Assembly: GCA_031288215.1 (NCBI GenBank)
Contig: JAITRV010000202.1
Location: forward strand, 1-8,947
From: Spirochaetaceae bacterium
GTDB lineage: Bacteria > Spirochaetota > Spirochaetia > Treponematales > Breznakiellaceae
DNA length: 8,947 bases
Direction: 5' to 3'
Positions 1 to 6,224 of the stretch are shown piece by piece (within the stretch, counting starts at the first letter, position 1; each line of letters starts with the position of its first letter). Position numbers and translations under genes: made by a program. The notes under the pieces were generated by a model that was not told the DNA's origin, made no database searches, and worked only from the letters and a program-made list of their open reading frames with translations.

Positions 1-2
1 CT

Positions 3-68
3 GCTCAGACGCACGGCGTTTTCACGCCCCGCGCCGCTGAGGCCGCTACTGCCGCTGCCACAGGGTAA
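3..68 (+). CDS. Possible C-terminal end of an upstream gene (partial)
   Basis: A reading frame open from the window edge ends at a TAA at 66-68. The last residues are Ala-rich (AAEAATAAATG) and are encoded by three 9-bp units that each begin GCCGCT, at 33, 42 and 51. That pattern suits a low-complexity protein tail, and most third positions are G or C. However, frame 1 is also open here and the stretch is only 21 codons long, so this could be noncoding. No function can be assigned. Confidence 0.2.
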   Translation, partial: AQTHGVFTPRAAEAATAAATG

Positions 69-150
69 TTCGATACCCCAGGGAGAGCCAGATTTTGGTT
101 CGGGAAGGCACTCTTTCTCAAACAATGCAAGCCCGCATTGCCAAAAAAGC

Positions 151-184
151 CGGAAAGGGCTATGGTGTCCTATGGCCCTTTCCG
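151..184 (+). promoter_or_regulatory. Long hairpin enclosing the murJ ribosome-binding site and start codon
   Basis: Bases 151-165 pair with 170-184 around a four-base loop (TGTC). Ten outer base pairs are perfect (CGGAAAGGGC with GCCCTTTCCG), and five inner pairs include two G-U wobbles. The 5' arm contains the only Shine-Dalgarno-like purine run (GGAAAGGG, 152-159), and the 3' arm contains the murJ ATG (172-174). In mRNA this would hide the initiation region. No T run follows, so it does not look like a terminator. The pairing is seen directly; a regulatory role is inference. Confidence 0.6.
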
Positions 185-1743
185 CCCGCTCCCTGATCCG
201 GCAGGGTTCCGCCCTGTCCCTCCTCACCCTGGCGTCCCGGGTCCTGGGGCTGTTGCGGGAAATGACCAAGGCGGCCCTGTTGGGGACCAGCGCCCTCTCG
301 GACGCCTTTTCGGTGGCCTTTCTCATCCCCAATCTCTTCCGCCGCCTTTTCGCCGAGGGCTCCATCGCGGCGGCCTTTATCCCGACCTTTAAGGAATACC
401 TCCTGGAAAACGACCGGGCCGCCATCCGGGAATTCCTCTCCTGTATCTGTACCTTCCTCACGTTCTTCGTCAGCCTCGCGGTGATCGCCGGGATCATGCT
501 GGCCCCCCTGCTGGTGCCGATCTTCAGCATGGAGGCCTTTGACGAAACGGTCTTCCTGACCCGGCTCATGTTCCCCTTCCTGGCCTTCATTTCCCTGGCG
601 GCCTTTTTCCAGGGCATCCTCAACAGCGTCAACGTCTTCGCCCCCTCGGGCCTCGCCCCGATCCTCCTCAACCTGGCGGCCATTCTCTGCGCCTACGCTC
701 TCAGCCCCTTGACGGCCAATCCCGCCCGGGCTATGGCCGTGGGAATCCTCATCGGGGGCGTTCTGGAGGCGGCCATCCAGTTCCCCTTTGTGCTGAAACA
801 GGGCTACCGCTTCGCCTTTACGGGCCTCCGCCGGGCGATCCGCAACCGGGGCACCCGCAGGGTGCTGGCCCTCATCGGCCCTACGATAGTCGGGATGGCG
901 GCGTACCAGCTCAACGACCTCGTCTCCACGGCCCTGGCGGGGAGGGCCGGGGCGGGGGTGGTCTCCAGCCTGCAATATTCCCTGCGGCTCCAGGAGCTGA
1001 TCCTGGGAGTCTTTGCCGTATCCATCGGGACGGTCCTCCTCCCGGACCTGGCGGATCACGCCAAACGGGGCCGCTGGGAAGCCTACAACGAGCGGCTCCT
1101 CCAGGGGATACATATCATAGCCCTGATCACCGTCCCCGTCACCTTCTTTTCCCTTGCCCAGGGGGAAACCCTGATCCGCCTCCTCTTTCAGACCCGCCGC
1201 TTCAATGAGGAATCGGTGCGGCTGACCCTTTCGGCCTTTCGCTGCCACATGCCGGGGCTTTTCTTCATTGCCCTGAACCGCATCCTGGCCCCGGCCTTCT
1301 ACGCCCAGAGCGATTCCGCCTCCCCGACCCTGGCGGGGCTCCTTTCCTTTGGGGTGAACATACTCCTCGCGGCCCTCCTGGCAGGCCCCCTCCGGGGCGC
1401 CGGGATCGCCCTGGCGCTGTCCCTGTCCAGCGCGGTCAACACCGGCCTGCTCCTCATCTTCCTCCGCCGCAACGCCCGGATCGTCCTGGCCCTGCCTTCG
1501 GCCCTGGGCTACACCCTCAAGCTCTCGCTCTTTTCCTGCGCCGCCCTGATCCCGGTGCGGTTGATCCGGCCGGCGGTGACGCCCCTCTTTGCGGGGCAGG
1601 GCCGCCTCATCGCCCAGGGCCTCCCCCTGCTCCTCACCCTCATCCCCTTCGCGGCGGTGGGCGTCGCCCTCCTCATCATCACCGGGGATCCCCAGGTCCG
1701 CGCCCTGATCGGGCTGTTCCGTAAAAAGGCATCCCGCCCTTGA
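172..1743 (+). CDS. murJ: MurJ (MviN) lipid II flippase
   Basis: This is a 523-residue polytopic membrane protein of the MATE/MOP superfamily that moves lipid II across the inner membrane for peptidoglycan synthesis. The N-terminus has the family signature SRVLGLLRE at residues 22-30, then DAFSVAFLIPNLFRRLFAEG at 44-63. R23, R29, D44 and R57 align by motif with E. coli R18, R24, D39 and R52. R272 lies in the block matching E. coli R270 (SLRLQE, followed by GTVLLPDLA). Length is normal for the family, and about 14 hydrophobic segments are expected. ATG 172 is chosen because no ATG, GTG or TTG lies upstream in this frame and later starts would cut the signature. The frame remains open upstream to the window edge, but that stretch does not look like protein. 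The start lies inside a strong hairpin. The gene ends in a TGA that overlaps a candidate urease promoter. Confidence 0.95.
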   Translation: MALSARSLIRQGSALSLLTLASRVLGLLREMTKAALLGTSALSDAFSVAFLIPNLFRRLFAEGSIAAAFIPTFKEYLLENDRAAIREFLSCICTFLTFFVSLAVIAGIMLAPLLVPIFSMEAFDETVFLTRLMFPFLAFISLAAFFQGILNSVNVFAPSGLAPILLNLAAILCAYALSPLTANPARAMAVGILIGGVLEAAIQFPFVLKQGYRFAFTGLRRAIRNRGTRRVLALIGPTIVGMAAYQLNDLVSTALAGRAGAGVVSSLQYSLRLQELILGVFAVSIGTVLLPDLADHAKRGRWEAYNERLLQGIHIIALITVPVTFFSLAQGETLIRLLFQTRRFNEESVRLTLSAFRCHMPGLFFIALNRILAPAFYAQSDSASPTLAGLLSFGVNILLAALLAGPLRGAGIALALSLSSAVNTGLLLIFLRRNARIVLALPSALGYTLKLSLFSCAALIPVRLIRPAVTPLFAGQGRLIAQGLPLLLTLIPFAAVGVALLIITGDPQVRALIGLFRKKASRP

Positions 1744-1768
1744 CAGTTCCCCCCGCGCATGGTTTACT
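1740..1768 (+). promoter_or_regulatory. Candidate sigma-70 promoter of the urease operon
   Basis: A perfect -35 hexamer TTGACA (1740-1745) overlaps the murJ TGA. After a 17-bp spacer comes TTTACT (1763-1768), which matches the -10 consensus at four of six positions but lacks the important second-position A. The predicted transcription start is near 1775, at the edge of an inverted repeat. The spacing and -35 are ideal but the -10 is mediocre, so activator help or a different promoter is possible. Confidence 0.4.
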
Positions 1769-1774
1769 TTTATC

Positions 1775-1789
1775 GTTCCTTTCAGGAAC
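1775..1789 (+). promoter_or_regulatory. Inverted repeat at the predicted urease transcript start
   Basis: GTTCCT and AGGAAC form a perfect 6-bp inverted repeat around a 3-nt centre. It sits where the candidate promoter would begin transcription, so it could be an operator or a 5'-end stem. A short palindrome like this can occur by chance. The importer promoter also has an inverted repeat at its predicted start (7198-7212), but with a different sequence. Confidence 0.3.
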
Positions 1790-1826
1790 CGGGAGGAGCC
1801 TGTTGCACCGGTGGATGTTTTGCTCA

Positions 1827-1843
1827 GGGTGCCTTTGGCACCC
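1827..1843 (+). promoter_or_regulatory. Perfect 7-bp hairpin in the urease leader
   Basis: GGGTGCC and GGCACCC pair around a TTT loop and are followed by CTTTAT, which is too poor in T for a convincing terminator. An upstream GCACC (1805-1809) could instead pair with GGTGC (1828-1832), giving a weaker competing stem. It may be an attenuator-like element, an operator palindrome, or a leftover murJ terminator. Only the pairing is certain. Confidence 0.45.
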
Positions 1844-1852
1844 CTTTATGCA
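1836..1852 (+). promoter_or_regulatory. Sigma-54-like element with 1-bp-too-long spacing
   Basis: TGGCAC at 1836-1841 is a perfect -24 type element, preceded by T as in the consensus. A TGCA follows at 1849-1852. The GG and GC dinucleotides are 13 bp apart, first base to first base, where the consensus is 12. This weakens the call considerably. It also overlaps the 3' arm of the 1827-1843 hairpin, which alone could explain the GGCACC. Confidence 0.18.
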
Positions 1853-1866
1853 AAAAATTTCGATGA

Positions 1867-1898
1867 ATGGGCATCCTTACAAATGGGTATCCTTACAA
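1867..1898 (+). repeat. 16-bp tandem direct repeat before ureA
   Basis: Two adjacent copies of ATGGGYATCCTTACAA (1867-1882 and 1883-1898) differ only at the sixth base (C or T). The array ends two bases before the GGAGGG ribosome-binding site of ureA. Its position in the 5' leader fits either a protein-binding site with two half-sites on the same DNA face (about 1.5 turns apart) or a simple slippage duplication. Confidence 0.85.
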
Positions 1899-1912
1899 TG
1901 GAGGGTTCCGCC

Positions 1913-2221
1913 ATGAGATTGACGCCCAAGGACATGGAAAAACTGATGCTTCACACCGCGGGAGAGCTGGCGAAACAGCGGAGAGGCCGGGGTTTACGGT
2001 TGAATTACGCGGAATCGGTGGCCCTCATCAGTTCGGAGCTGATGGAGTACGCCCGGGACGGTAAAACCGTGGCGGAACTGATGGAGGCGGGGACGAAGAT
2101 CCTTTCCGCCGCCGACGTCATGGAGGGGGTTCCCGAAATGATCCATGAGGTTCAGATCGAGGCCACCTTTCCCGACGGGACCAAACTGGTTACCGTCCAC
2201 GATCCCATACAAAAGCGCTGA
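1913..2221 (+). CDS. ureA: Urease subunit gamma
   Basis: This is the smallest structural subunit of Ni-dependent urease, which hydrolyses urea to ammonia and carbamate in the cytoplasm. The 102-residue product matches the usual length of about 100. It opens with the family's conserved start MRLTPKDMEKLMLHTAGELA and carries LNYAESVALISSELMEYARD and the conserved end-region FPDGTKLVTVHDPI. ATG 1913 is preferred over an upstream in-frame GTG at 1811. The family begins with MRLTP, GGAGGG (1900-1905) lies 7 nt upstream, and the 34-residue extension would run through the leader hairpin and tandem repeat. It is the first gene of the operon. Its TGA is followed 10 nt later by ureB, whose AGGAGG begins at the last base of this stop. 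Confidence 0.97.
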   Translation: MRLTPKDMEKLMLHTAGELAKQRRGRGLRLNYAESVALISSELMEYARDGKTVAELMEAGTKILSAADVMEGVPEMIHEVQIEATFPDGTKLVTVHDPIQKR

Positions 2222-2231
2222 GGAGGAACCC

Positions 2232-2597
2232 GTGACACCCGGTGAAATAATCGTCAATACCACAGAGATTACCCTGAACGCGGGGCGGAGGACCCTGAGC
2301 CTCCCGGTTGCCAATACCGGGGACCGTCCCGTTCAGGTGGGGTCTCATTTTCATTTCTTTGAAACGAACCGCTGCCTGCGTTTTGACCGGAAGGCGGCCT
2401 TCGGCATGAGGCTGGACATTCCCTCGGGAACGTCGATCCGTTTTGAGCCGGGGGAAACGCGGACCGTGGCCCTGGTGGAGGCCGGGGGCCGGAAGCGGTT
2501 CTTTGGGTTCAACGGCCTCACCGGGGATCAGGTAAATCCCGCGTCCCTGGCGCTTTCCCTGGAAAAAGCCCGGCTGCGGGGCTTTATTGAGCAGTAA
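2232..2597 (+). CDS. ureB: Urease subunit beta
   Basis: This is the second structural subunit of urease, assembling with UreA and UreC into the (alpha-beta-gamma) trimer. The 121-residue product begins MTPGEIIVN, close to the family's usual MIPGEI start. It contains the hallmark GSHFHFFETNRCLRFDR, then GMRLDIPSGTSIRFEPGET and the closing FGFNGLTGDQ. The start is a GTG at 2232, five bases after a full AGGAGG (2221-2226). An in-frame ATG further up (2145) lies inside ureA and would add residues unrelated to the family. It is separated from ureA by 10 nt and from ureC by 9 nt, so the three structural genes are cotranscribed and probably translated at matched rates. Confidence 0.96.
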   Translation: MTPGEIIVNTTEITLNAGRRTLSLPVANTGDRPVQVGSHFHFFETNRCLRFDRKAAFGMRLDIPSGTSIRFEPGETRTVALVEAGGRKRFFGFNGLTGDQVNPASLALSLEKARLRGFIEQ

Positions 2598-2606
2598 GGA
2601 GGGAAG

Positions 2607-4325
2607 ATGGCCCACAGGATATCCGGCAAACGGTATGCCCTGATGTTCGGCCCCACCACGGGGGACCGGATACGCCTGGCCGATACGGACCTTTTTATCG
2701 AGATTGAAAAGGACTGTACCGTTTACGGGGATGAGATCAAGTTCGGCGGGGGGAAAACCATCCGGGACGGTATGGGCCAGTCCGCCAATACCACCGGCGC
2801 GGAAGGGGATCTGGACCTGGTGATCACCAACGCGGTGATCGTCGATTATACCGGCATCTACAAGGCCGACATCGGGATCAAAAACGGGAAAATTGCCGGC
2901 ATCGGCAAGGCGGGGAATCCCGATATTATGGACGGCCTGACGCCGGGTATGGTCGTGGGGGCCTCCACGGAAGCCCTGGCCGGAGAGGGGCTCATCGTTA
3001 CCGCCGGGGGCATTGATACCCACATCCACTTCATCTGCCCCCAGCAGATCGAGACGGCTCTCTATTCGGGGATCACCACCATGATCGGCGGCGGCACGGG
3101 CCCCGCGGACGGAAGCAACGCCACGACCTGCGTTCCCGGCCCCTGGAATATGGAGATGATGCTGAAAGCCGCCGAGGAATACCCCATGAATGTGGGTTTT
3201 CTGGGAAAGGGGAACTGTTCCTCCGAAGCCCCCCTGGCGGAGCAGATCCGGGCCGGGGCCCTGGGGCTCAAGATTCACGAGGATTGGGGGGCCACCCCGG
3301 CGGTTATTGACGCCGCCCTGAAGGCCGCCGACCGCTTTGATGTCCAGGTGGCCATCCATACCGACACCCTCAACGAGGCGGGGTTTGTGGAGGACACGCT
3401 GAACGCCATTGCGGGCCGGACCATTCACACCTACCACACCGAAGGGGCCGGAGGCGGCCACGCGCCGGACATCATCAAGGCCGCGGCCTTTCCCCATGTG
3501 CTGCCCTCTTCCACCAACCCCACCATGCCCTTTACGGTAAACACCCTGGACGAACACCTGGACATGCTGATGGTCTGTCATCACCTGGACAAAAAAATCC
3601 CCGAAGATCTGGCCTTTGCGGATTCCCGGATTCGTCCCGAAACCATTGCTGCGGAAGACGTCCTTCACGATCTGGGGATATTGAGCATGATGAGTTCCGA
3701 TTCCCAAGCCATGGGCCGGGTTGGGGAGGTGATCACCCGGACCTGGCAGACCGCGGACAAGATGAAAAAAGAACGGGGCCCCCTGGCGGAGGACGCCGCG
3801 GGGAACGATAATTACCGGGTCAAGCGGTATATTTCCAAATATACGATAAACCCCGCCGTTACCCAGGGGATTGCCCGCCATGTAGGGTCCCTGGAGAAGG
3901 GAAAATTCGCGGATCTCGTGATCTGGAACCCCGCCTTTTTTGGGGTCCGGCCTGACATCATCATCAAGGGGGGCATGATCATCGCCGCAAAGATGGGGGA
4001 CCCCAACGCCTCCATTCCCACCCCCCAGCCGGTCTTTTACCGCCCCATGTTCGGCGCCGCCGGCAGGGCGAAATACGAAGCCTGCATCACCTTTGTGTCG
4101 AAAATCGCGGCGGAGGAAGGGATCGCGCAGCGGCTGGGGCTCAGGAAGCGGGTCCTTCCGGTGGAGGAATGCCGGTGTATTTCCAAGAAGGATATGCGCT
4201 TTAATGACGCCACGCCCCGGATCGACGTGGACAGCGAAACCTACGAAGTGAAGGTTGACGGCATGCGGATTGATTCGGCGCCGGCGGAAAAATTGGCCCT
4301 GGCCCAGTTGTATAATCTCTTTTGA
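2607..4325 (+). CDS. ureC: Urease catalytic subunit alpha
   Basis: This 572-residue amidohydrolase-fold subunit holds the dinuclear nickel site. All expected active-site residues are present with a constant +5 offset from Klebsiella numbering. The Ni ligands are H139 and H141 (DTHIHF), carbamylated lysine K222 (GLKIHEDW), H251 (AIHTDTLNE), H277 (YHTEGAGGGHAPD) and D365 (SSDSQAMGR). The mobile-flap cysteine and catalytic histidine are C324 and H325 (MVCHHLD). H224 follows the lysine as usual. Length is typical and I see no interruption, so the enzyme should be active once nickel is loaded. An AGGAGG (2597-2602) lies 4 nt from ATG 2607. The 26-nt gap to ureE has no hairpin, so transcription should continue into the accessory genes. 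Confidence 0.98.
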   Translation: MAHRISGKRYALMFGPTTGDRIRLADTDLFIEIEKDCTVYGDEIKFGGGKTIRDGMGQSANTTGAEGDLDLVITNAVIVDYTGIYKADIGIKNGKIAGIGKAGNPDIMDGLTPGMVVGASTEALAGEGLIVTAGGIDTHIHFICPQQIETALYSGITTMIGGGTGPADGSNATTCVPGPWNMEMMLKAAEEYPMNVGFLGKGNCSSEAPLAEQIRAGALGLKIHEDWGATPAVIDAALKAADRFDVQVAIHTDTLNEAGFVEDTLNAIAGRTIHTYHTEGAGGGHAPDIIKAAAFPHVLPSSTNPTMPFTVNTLDEHLDMLMVCHHLDKKIPEDLAFADSRIRPETIAAEDVLHDLGILSMMSSDSQAMGRVGEVITRTWQTADKMKKERGPLAEDAAGNDNYRVKRYISKYTINPAVTQGIARHVGSLEKGKFADLVIWNPAFFGVRPDIIIKGGMIIAAKMGDPNASIPTPQPVFYRPMFGAAGRAKYEACITFVSKIAAEEGIAQRLGLRKRVLPVEECRCISKKDMRFNDATPRIDVDSETYEVKVDGMRIDSAPAEKLALAQLYNLF

Positions 4326-4351
4326 GGATAAAAGCAACGGTAGAGTGAAGC

Positions 4352-4846
4352 ATGATACTGGTTGAAGACGTTTTGGGGTCCTCCGGGGAACGCCGTTTCG
4401 ACGGCCGGGAACGGGATTACCTTGAAATTGAATGGTACAATACCCGCAAAAAGATTGACCGGCGGACATCCCGTTCCGGCGCCGATGTGGGGATCCGCAT
4501 GGGTGAAGCCCTTTTTTCCCGGGGCTGGCATCAGGGGGATGTGGTTTACGCGGATGAAAAAACCGTTTTGATCGTCGATATTATTCCCTGCCCCTGCATT
4601 GCCCTGAAACCGGCGGCCGATGCCTGCGGACTCATCAGTTTAGGCTATGAAATCGGAAACCGCCACGCCCCCCTTTTTTACGGGGACAGCCCGGAAGAAT
4701 TGCTCCTCCCCTTTGAAGAACCCCTGATGCGTCTCCTGGAAAAACGGAGCGCTGCGGTGCTGGTGCGGGAAGCCAGGCTGCTTCCGGAAAAACGGCTCTC
4801 CGCGGCCCGGGCTGAGGGCGGCCATGGCCCGGAGCATCATCATTAA
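4352..4846 (+). CDS. ureE: Urease nickel metallochaperone UreE
   Basis: This cytoplasmic nickel carrier delivers Ni to the UreDFG-apourease complex. It has 164 residues: an N-terminal peptide-binding domain, then the metal-binding domain with the conserved GNRHAPLF motif. H105 there corresponds to the family's dimer-interface Ni ligand (H96 in Klebsiella). A PCPC segment places C80 and C82 nearby, in a position where related UreE proteins often carry cysteine. The tail ends HGPEHHH, a short version of the variable His-rich C-terminus that buffers extra nickel. The ribosome-binding site is weak (GAGTG around 4344), which may lower expression relative to ureC. The neighbours and gene order (E, F, G, D after the structural genes) are as in staphylococcal-type urease operons. 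Confidence 0.95.
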   Translation: MILVEDVLGSSGERRFDGRERDYLEIEWYNTRKKIDRRTSRSGADVGIRMGEALFSRGWHQGDVVYADEKTVLIVDIIPCPCIALKPAADACGLISLGYEIGNRHAPLFYGDSPEELLLPFEEPLMRLLEKRSAAVLVREARLLPEKRLSAARAEGGHGPEHHH

Positions 4847-4863
4847 TTATAGAAGGGACAGAT

Positions 4864-4915
4864 ATATGAAGGAATTAATATAAAGGAATAAATATGAAGG
4901 AATAAATATGAAGGA
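4864..4915 (+). repeat. 14-bp tandem repeat carrying SD and start modules, leading into ureF
   Basis: The unit ATATGAAGGAATAA recurs at 4864-4877 (ending TTA), 4878-4891 (ATATAAAGG, start codon lost), 4892-4905 (exact) and a partial fourth copy at 4906-4915. The fourth copy supplies the ureF start. Every unit contains AAGGA, and all but the second contain ATG, so each copy's Shine-Dalgarno lies about 5 nt before the next copy's ATG. The copy-1 ATG reads MKELI then stop, and the copy-3 ATG reads MKE then stop. The array is AT-rich inside a GC-rich operon and fills most of the 61-nt ureE-ureF gap. Confidence 0.9.
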
Positions 4916-5582
4916 TCCTTTTTTTCTGCTGCTTCAGATTAATGACGCCTCCTTTCCCATCGGGGCCTATGCCCATTCCTTCGCCCTGGAGACGTACATC
5001 CGGGAAGCCCTGGTGACTGACGGGCCGGCGGCGGAAGCCTGCATCCTTCAACTCCTGGAAAATTCCTTGGTATATTCGGGCCTCCTGCTCCTCCGCTGCG
5101 CGTGGGACGCCGCGGGCGATCCGGGCCGGCTGGGGGAACTGGAGGAGCTTTCCTTTGCGGCCCGGACTCCCCGGGAACAGCGGGAGGCGTCGTTAAAACT
5201 GGGCAGCCGTTTTGTCAAAACCGCCGCCGCCCTGCTCCCGGGCTCCGTGGTTTTTGACCGGTACCGGAACAATTCCGGCGGCCGCTGTTCCCACGGTATC
5301 GCCTACGGGGTCTTCTGCGCCGCGGCGGGGATTCCCCGGGAGGACGCGCTGGGGGCCTTCCTCTACGCCCAAAGCTCCGCCATGGTAACGGTCTGCGTCA
5401 AAACCATCCCCCTGAGCCAAACCGAGGGCCAGCGGATCCTCTCGGTCTGCCGGGGCCGGTTCGGGAAGGTGCTGGATAAACTTGAGGGGCTGGGGCCGGA
5501 TGATCTTTTCCGGTCCTGTCCGGGCCTTGATATCCGTTCCATGCGGCACGAGGCCCTCGCTTCCCGGCTCTATATGTCCTGA
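4908..5582 (+). CDS. ureF: Urease accessory protein UreF
   Basis: UreF bridges UreD and UreG in the complex that loads nickel and CO2 into apourease, and acts on the GTPase cycle of UreG. The 224-residue product is all-helical in character. It has the family block DASFPIGAYAHSFALETYI (residues 14-32), the TPREQREASLKLGSRF helix, the late VKTIPLSQTEGQ block and the conserved C-terminal end MRHEALASRLYMS. That tail is required for contact with UreD in studied relatives. ATG 4908 is chosen because AAGGAA (4897-4902) lies 5 nt upstream and the hydrophobic FFLLLQINDASFPIG run begins soon after. This start is part of the last unit of a 14-bp tandem repeat. The next gene, ureG, begins 9 nt downstream. 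Confidence 0.95.
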   Translation: MKDPFFLLLQINDASFPIGAYAHSFALETYIREALVTDGPAAEACILQLLENSLVYSGLLLLRCAWDAAGDPGRLGELEELSFAARTPREQREASLKLGSRFVKTAAALLPGSVVFDRYRNNSGGRCSHGIAYGVFCAAAGIPREDALGAFLYAQSSAMVTVCVKTIPLSQTEGQRILSVCRGRFGKVLDKLEGLGPDDLFRSCPGLDIRSMRHEALASRLYMS

Positions 5583-5591
5583 GGAGGGCCT

Positions 5592-6224
5592 ATGGCCTCT
5601 GTGAAAATCGGCATTGCGGGGCCCGTCGGTTCGGGGAAGACCGCGCTGATCGAAGCCCTTACCCGGAAACTATCCGGCGATTACCGGATCTGCGTGGTGA
5701 CCAATGACATTTATACCAAAGAAGACGCGGAATTTCTGGTGAAGCACAGCGTCATTGAAAAGGAGCGGATTGTGGGGGTGGAGACCGGCGGCTGCCCCCA
5801 TACGGCTATCCGGGAAGACGCCTCCATGAACCTGGAAGCGGTGGAGGCCCTGATAGAAAAATTTCCCGATACGGACATTGTGTTCATCGAAAGCGGCGGC
5901 GATAATCTTTCCGCCACCTTCAGCCCGGAACTGGCGGACGCGACGATCTTTATTATTGACGTCGCCGGGGGGGACAAAATCCCCCGCAAGGGAGGGCCGG
6001 GGATCGTGTATTCGGATCTGCTGGTGATCAACAAGATCGATCTTGCCCCCTCGGTAGGGGCGAGCCTGGACGTGATGGAACGGGATTCCAAAAAAATGCG
6101 GGGGGAGAAACCCTTTATCTTTACCGATATCCGGGGGGGAAAAAATATCGACGCCCTGGTAACCTGGATAAAACGAAACGTCCTTCTGGAAGACGGCGAT
6201 CCCGGTCCGGCGGTTCACGGCTGA
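5592..6224 (+). CDS. ureG: Urease accessory GTPase UreG
   Basis: This SIMIBI-class GTPase, a HypB relative, couples GTP hydrolysis to nickel insertion. It has 210 residues, slightly longer than the common 200-205. The P-loop is GPVGSGKT (residues 10-17). The metal-binding CPH motif is C68-P69-H70, inside ETGGCPHTAIREDASMN. ESGGDNLSATF begins at E100, and the guanine-specificity motif NKID is at 147-150. GGAGGG in the 9-nt gap after ureF is the ribosome-binding site. The TGA stop (6222-6224) overlaps the ATG of ureD by one base, a TGATG arrangement that favours translational coupling. All sequence motifs needed for nucleotide and Ni binding are intact. Confidence 0.97.
   Translation: MASVKIGIAGPVGSGKTALIEALTRKLSGDYRICVVTNDIYTKEDAEFLVKHSVIEKERIVGVETGGCPHTAIREDASMNLEAVEALIEKFPDTDIVFIESGGDNLSATFSPELADATIFIIDVAGGDKIPRKGGPGIVYSDLLVINKIDLAPSVGASLDVMERDSKKMRGEKPFIFTDIRGGKNIDALVTWIKRNVLLEDGDPGPAVHG

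Noticed and set aside
160..1248. Minus-strand open frame of 362 codons across murJ
   Set aside because: It is low-complexity and charged, a typical antisense shadow of a GC-rich membrane-protein gene.
1811..1912. N-terminal extension of ureA from GTG 1811
   Set aside because: The family starts with MRLTP at 1913, which has a good GGAGGG. The extension would translate the leader hairpin and tandem repeat.
2145..2231. Longer ureB from ATG 2145
   Set aside because: It overlaps ureA and adds residues foreign to the family. GTG 2232 follows an AGGAGG and begins the conserved TPGEII.
2190..4469. Very long open frame on the minus strand across ureB, ureC and ureE
   Set aside because: It mirrors ureC codon bias in GC-rich DNA, and its product is Gly/Pro/His-rich without recognisable domains.
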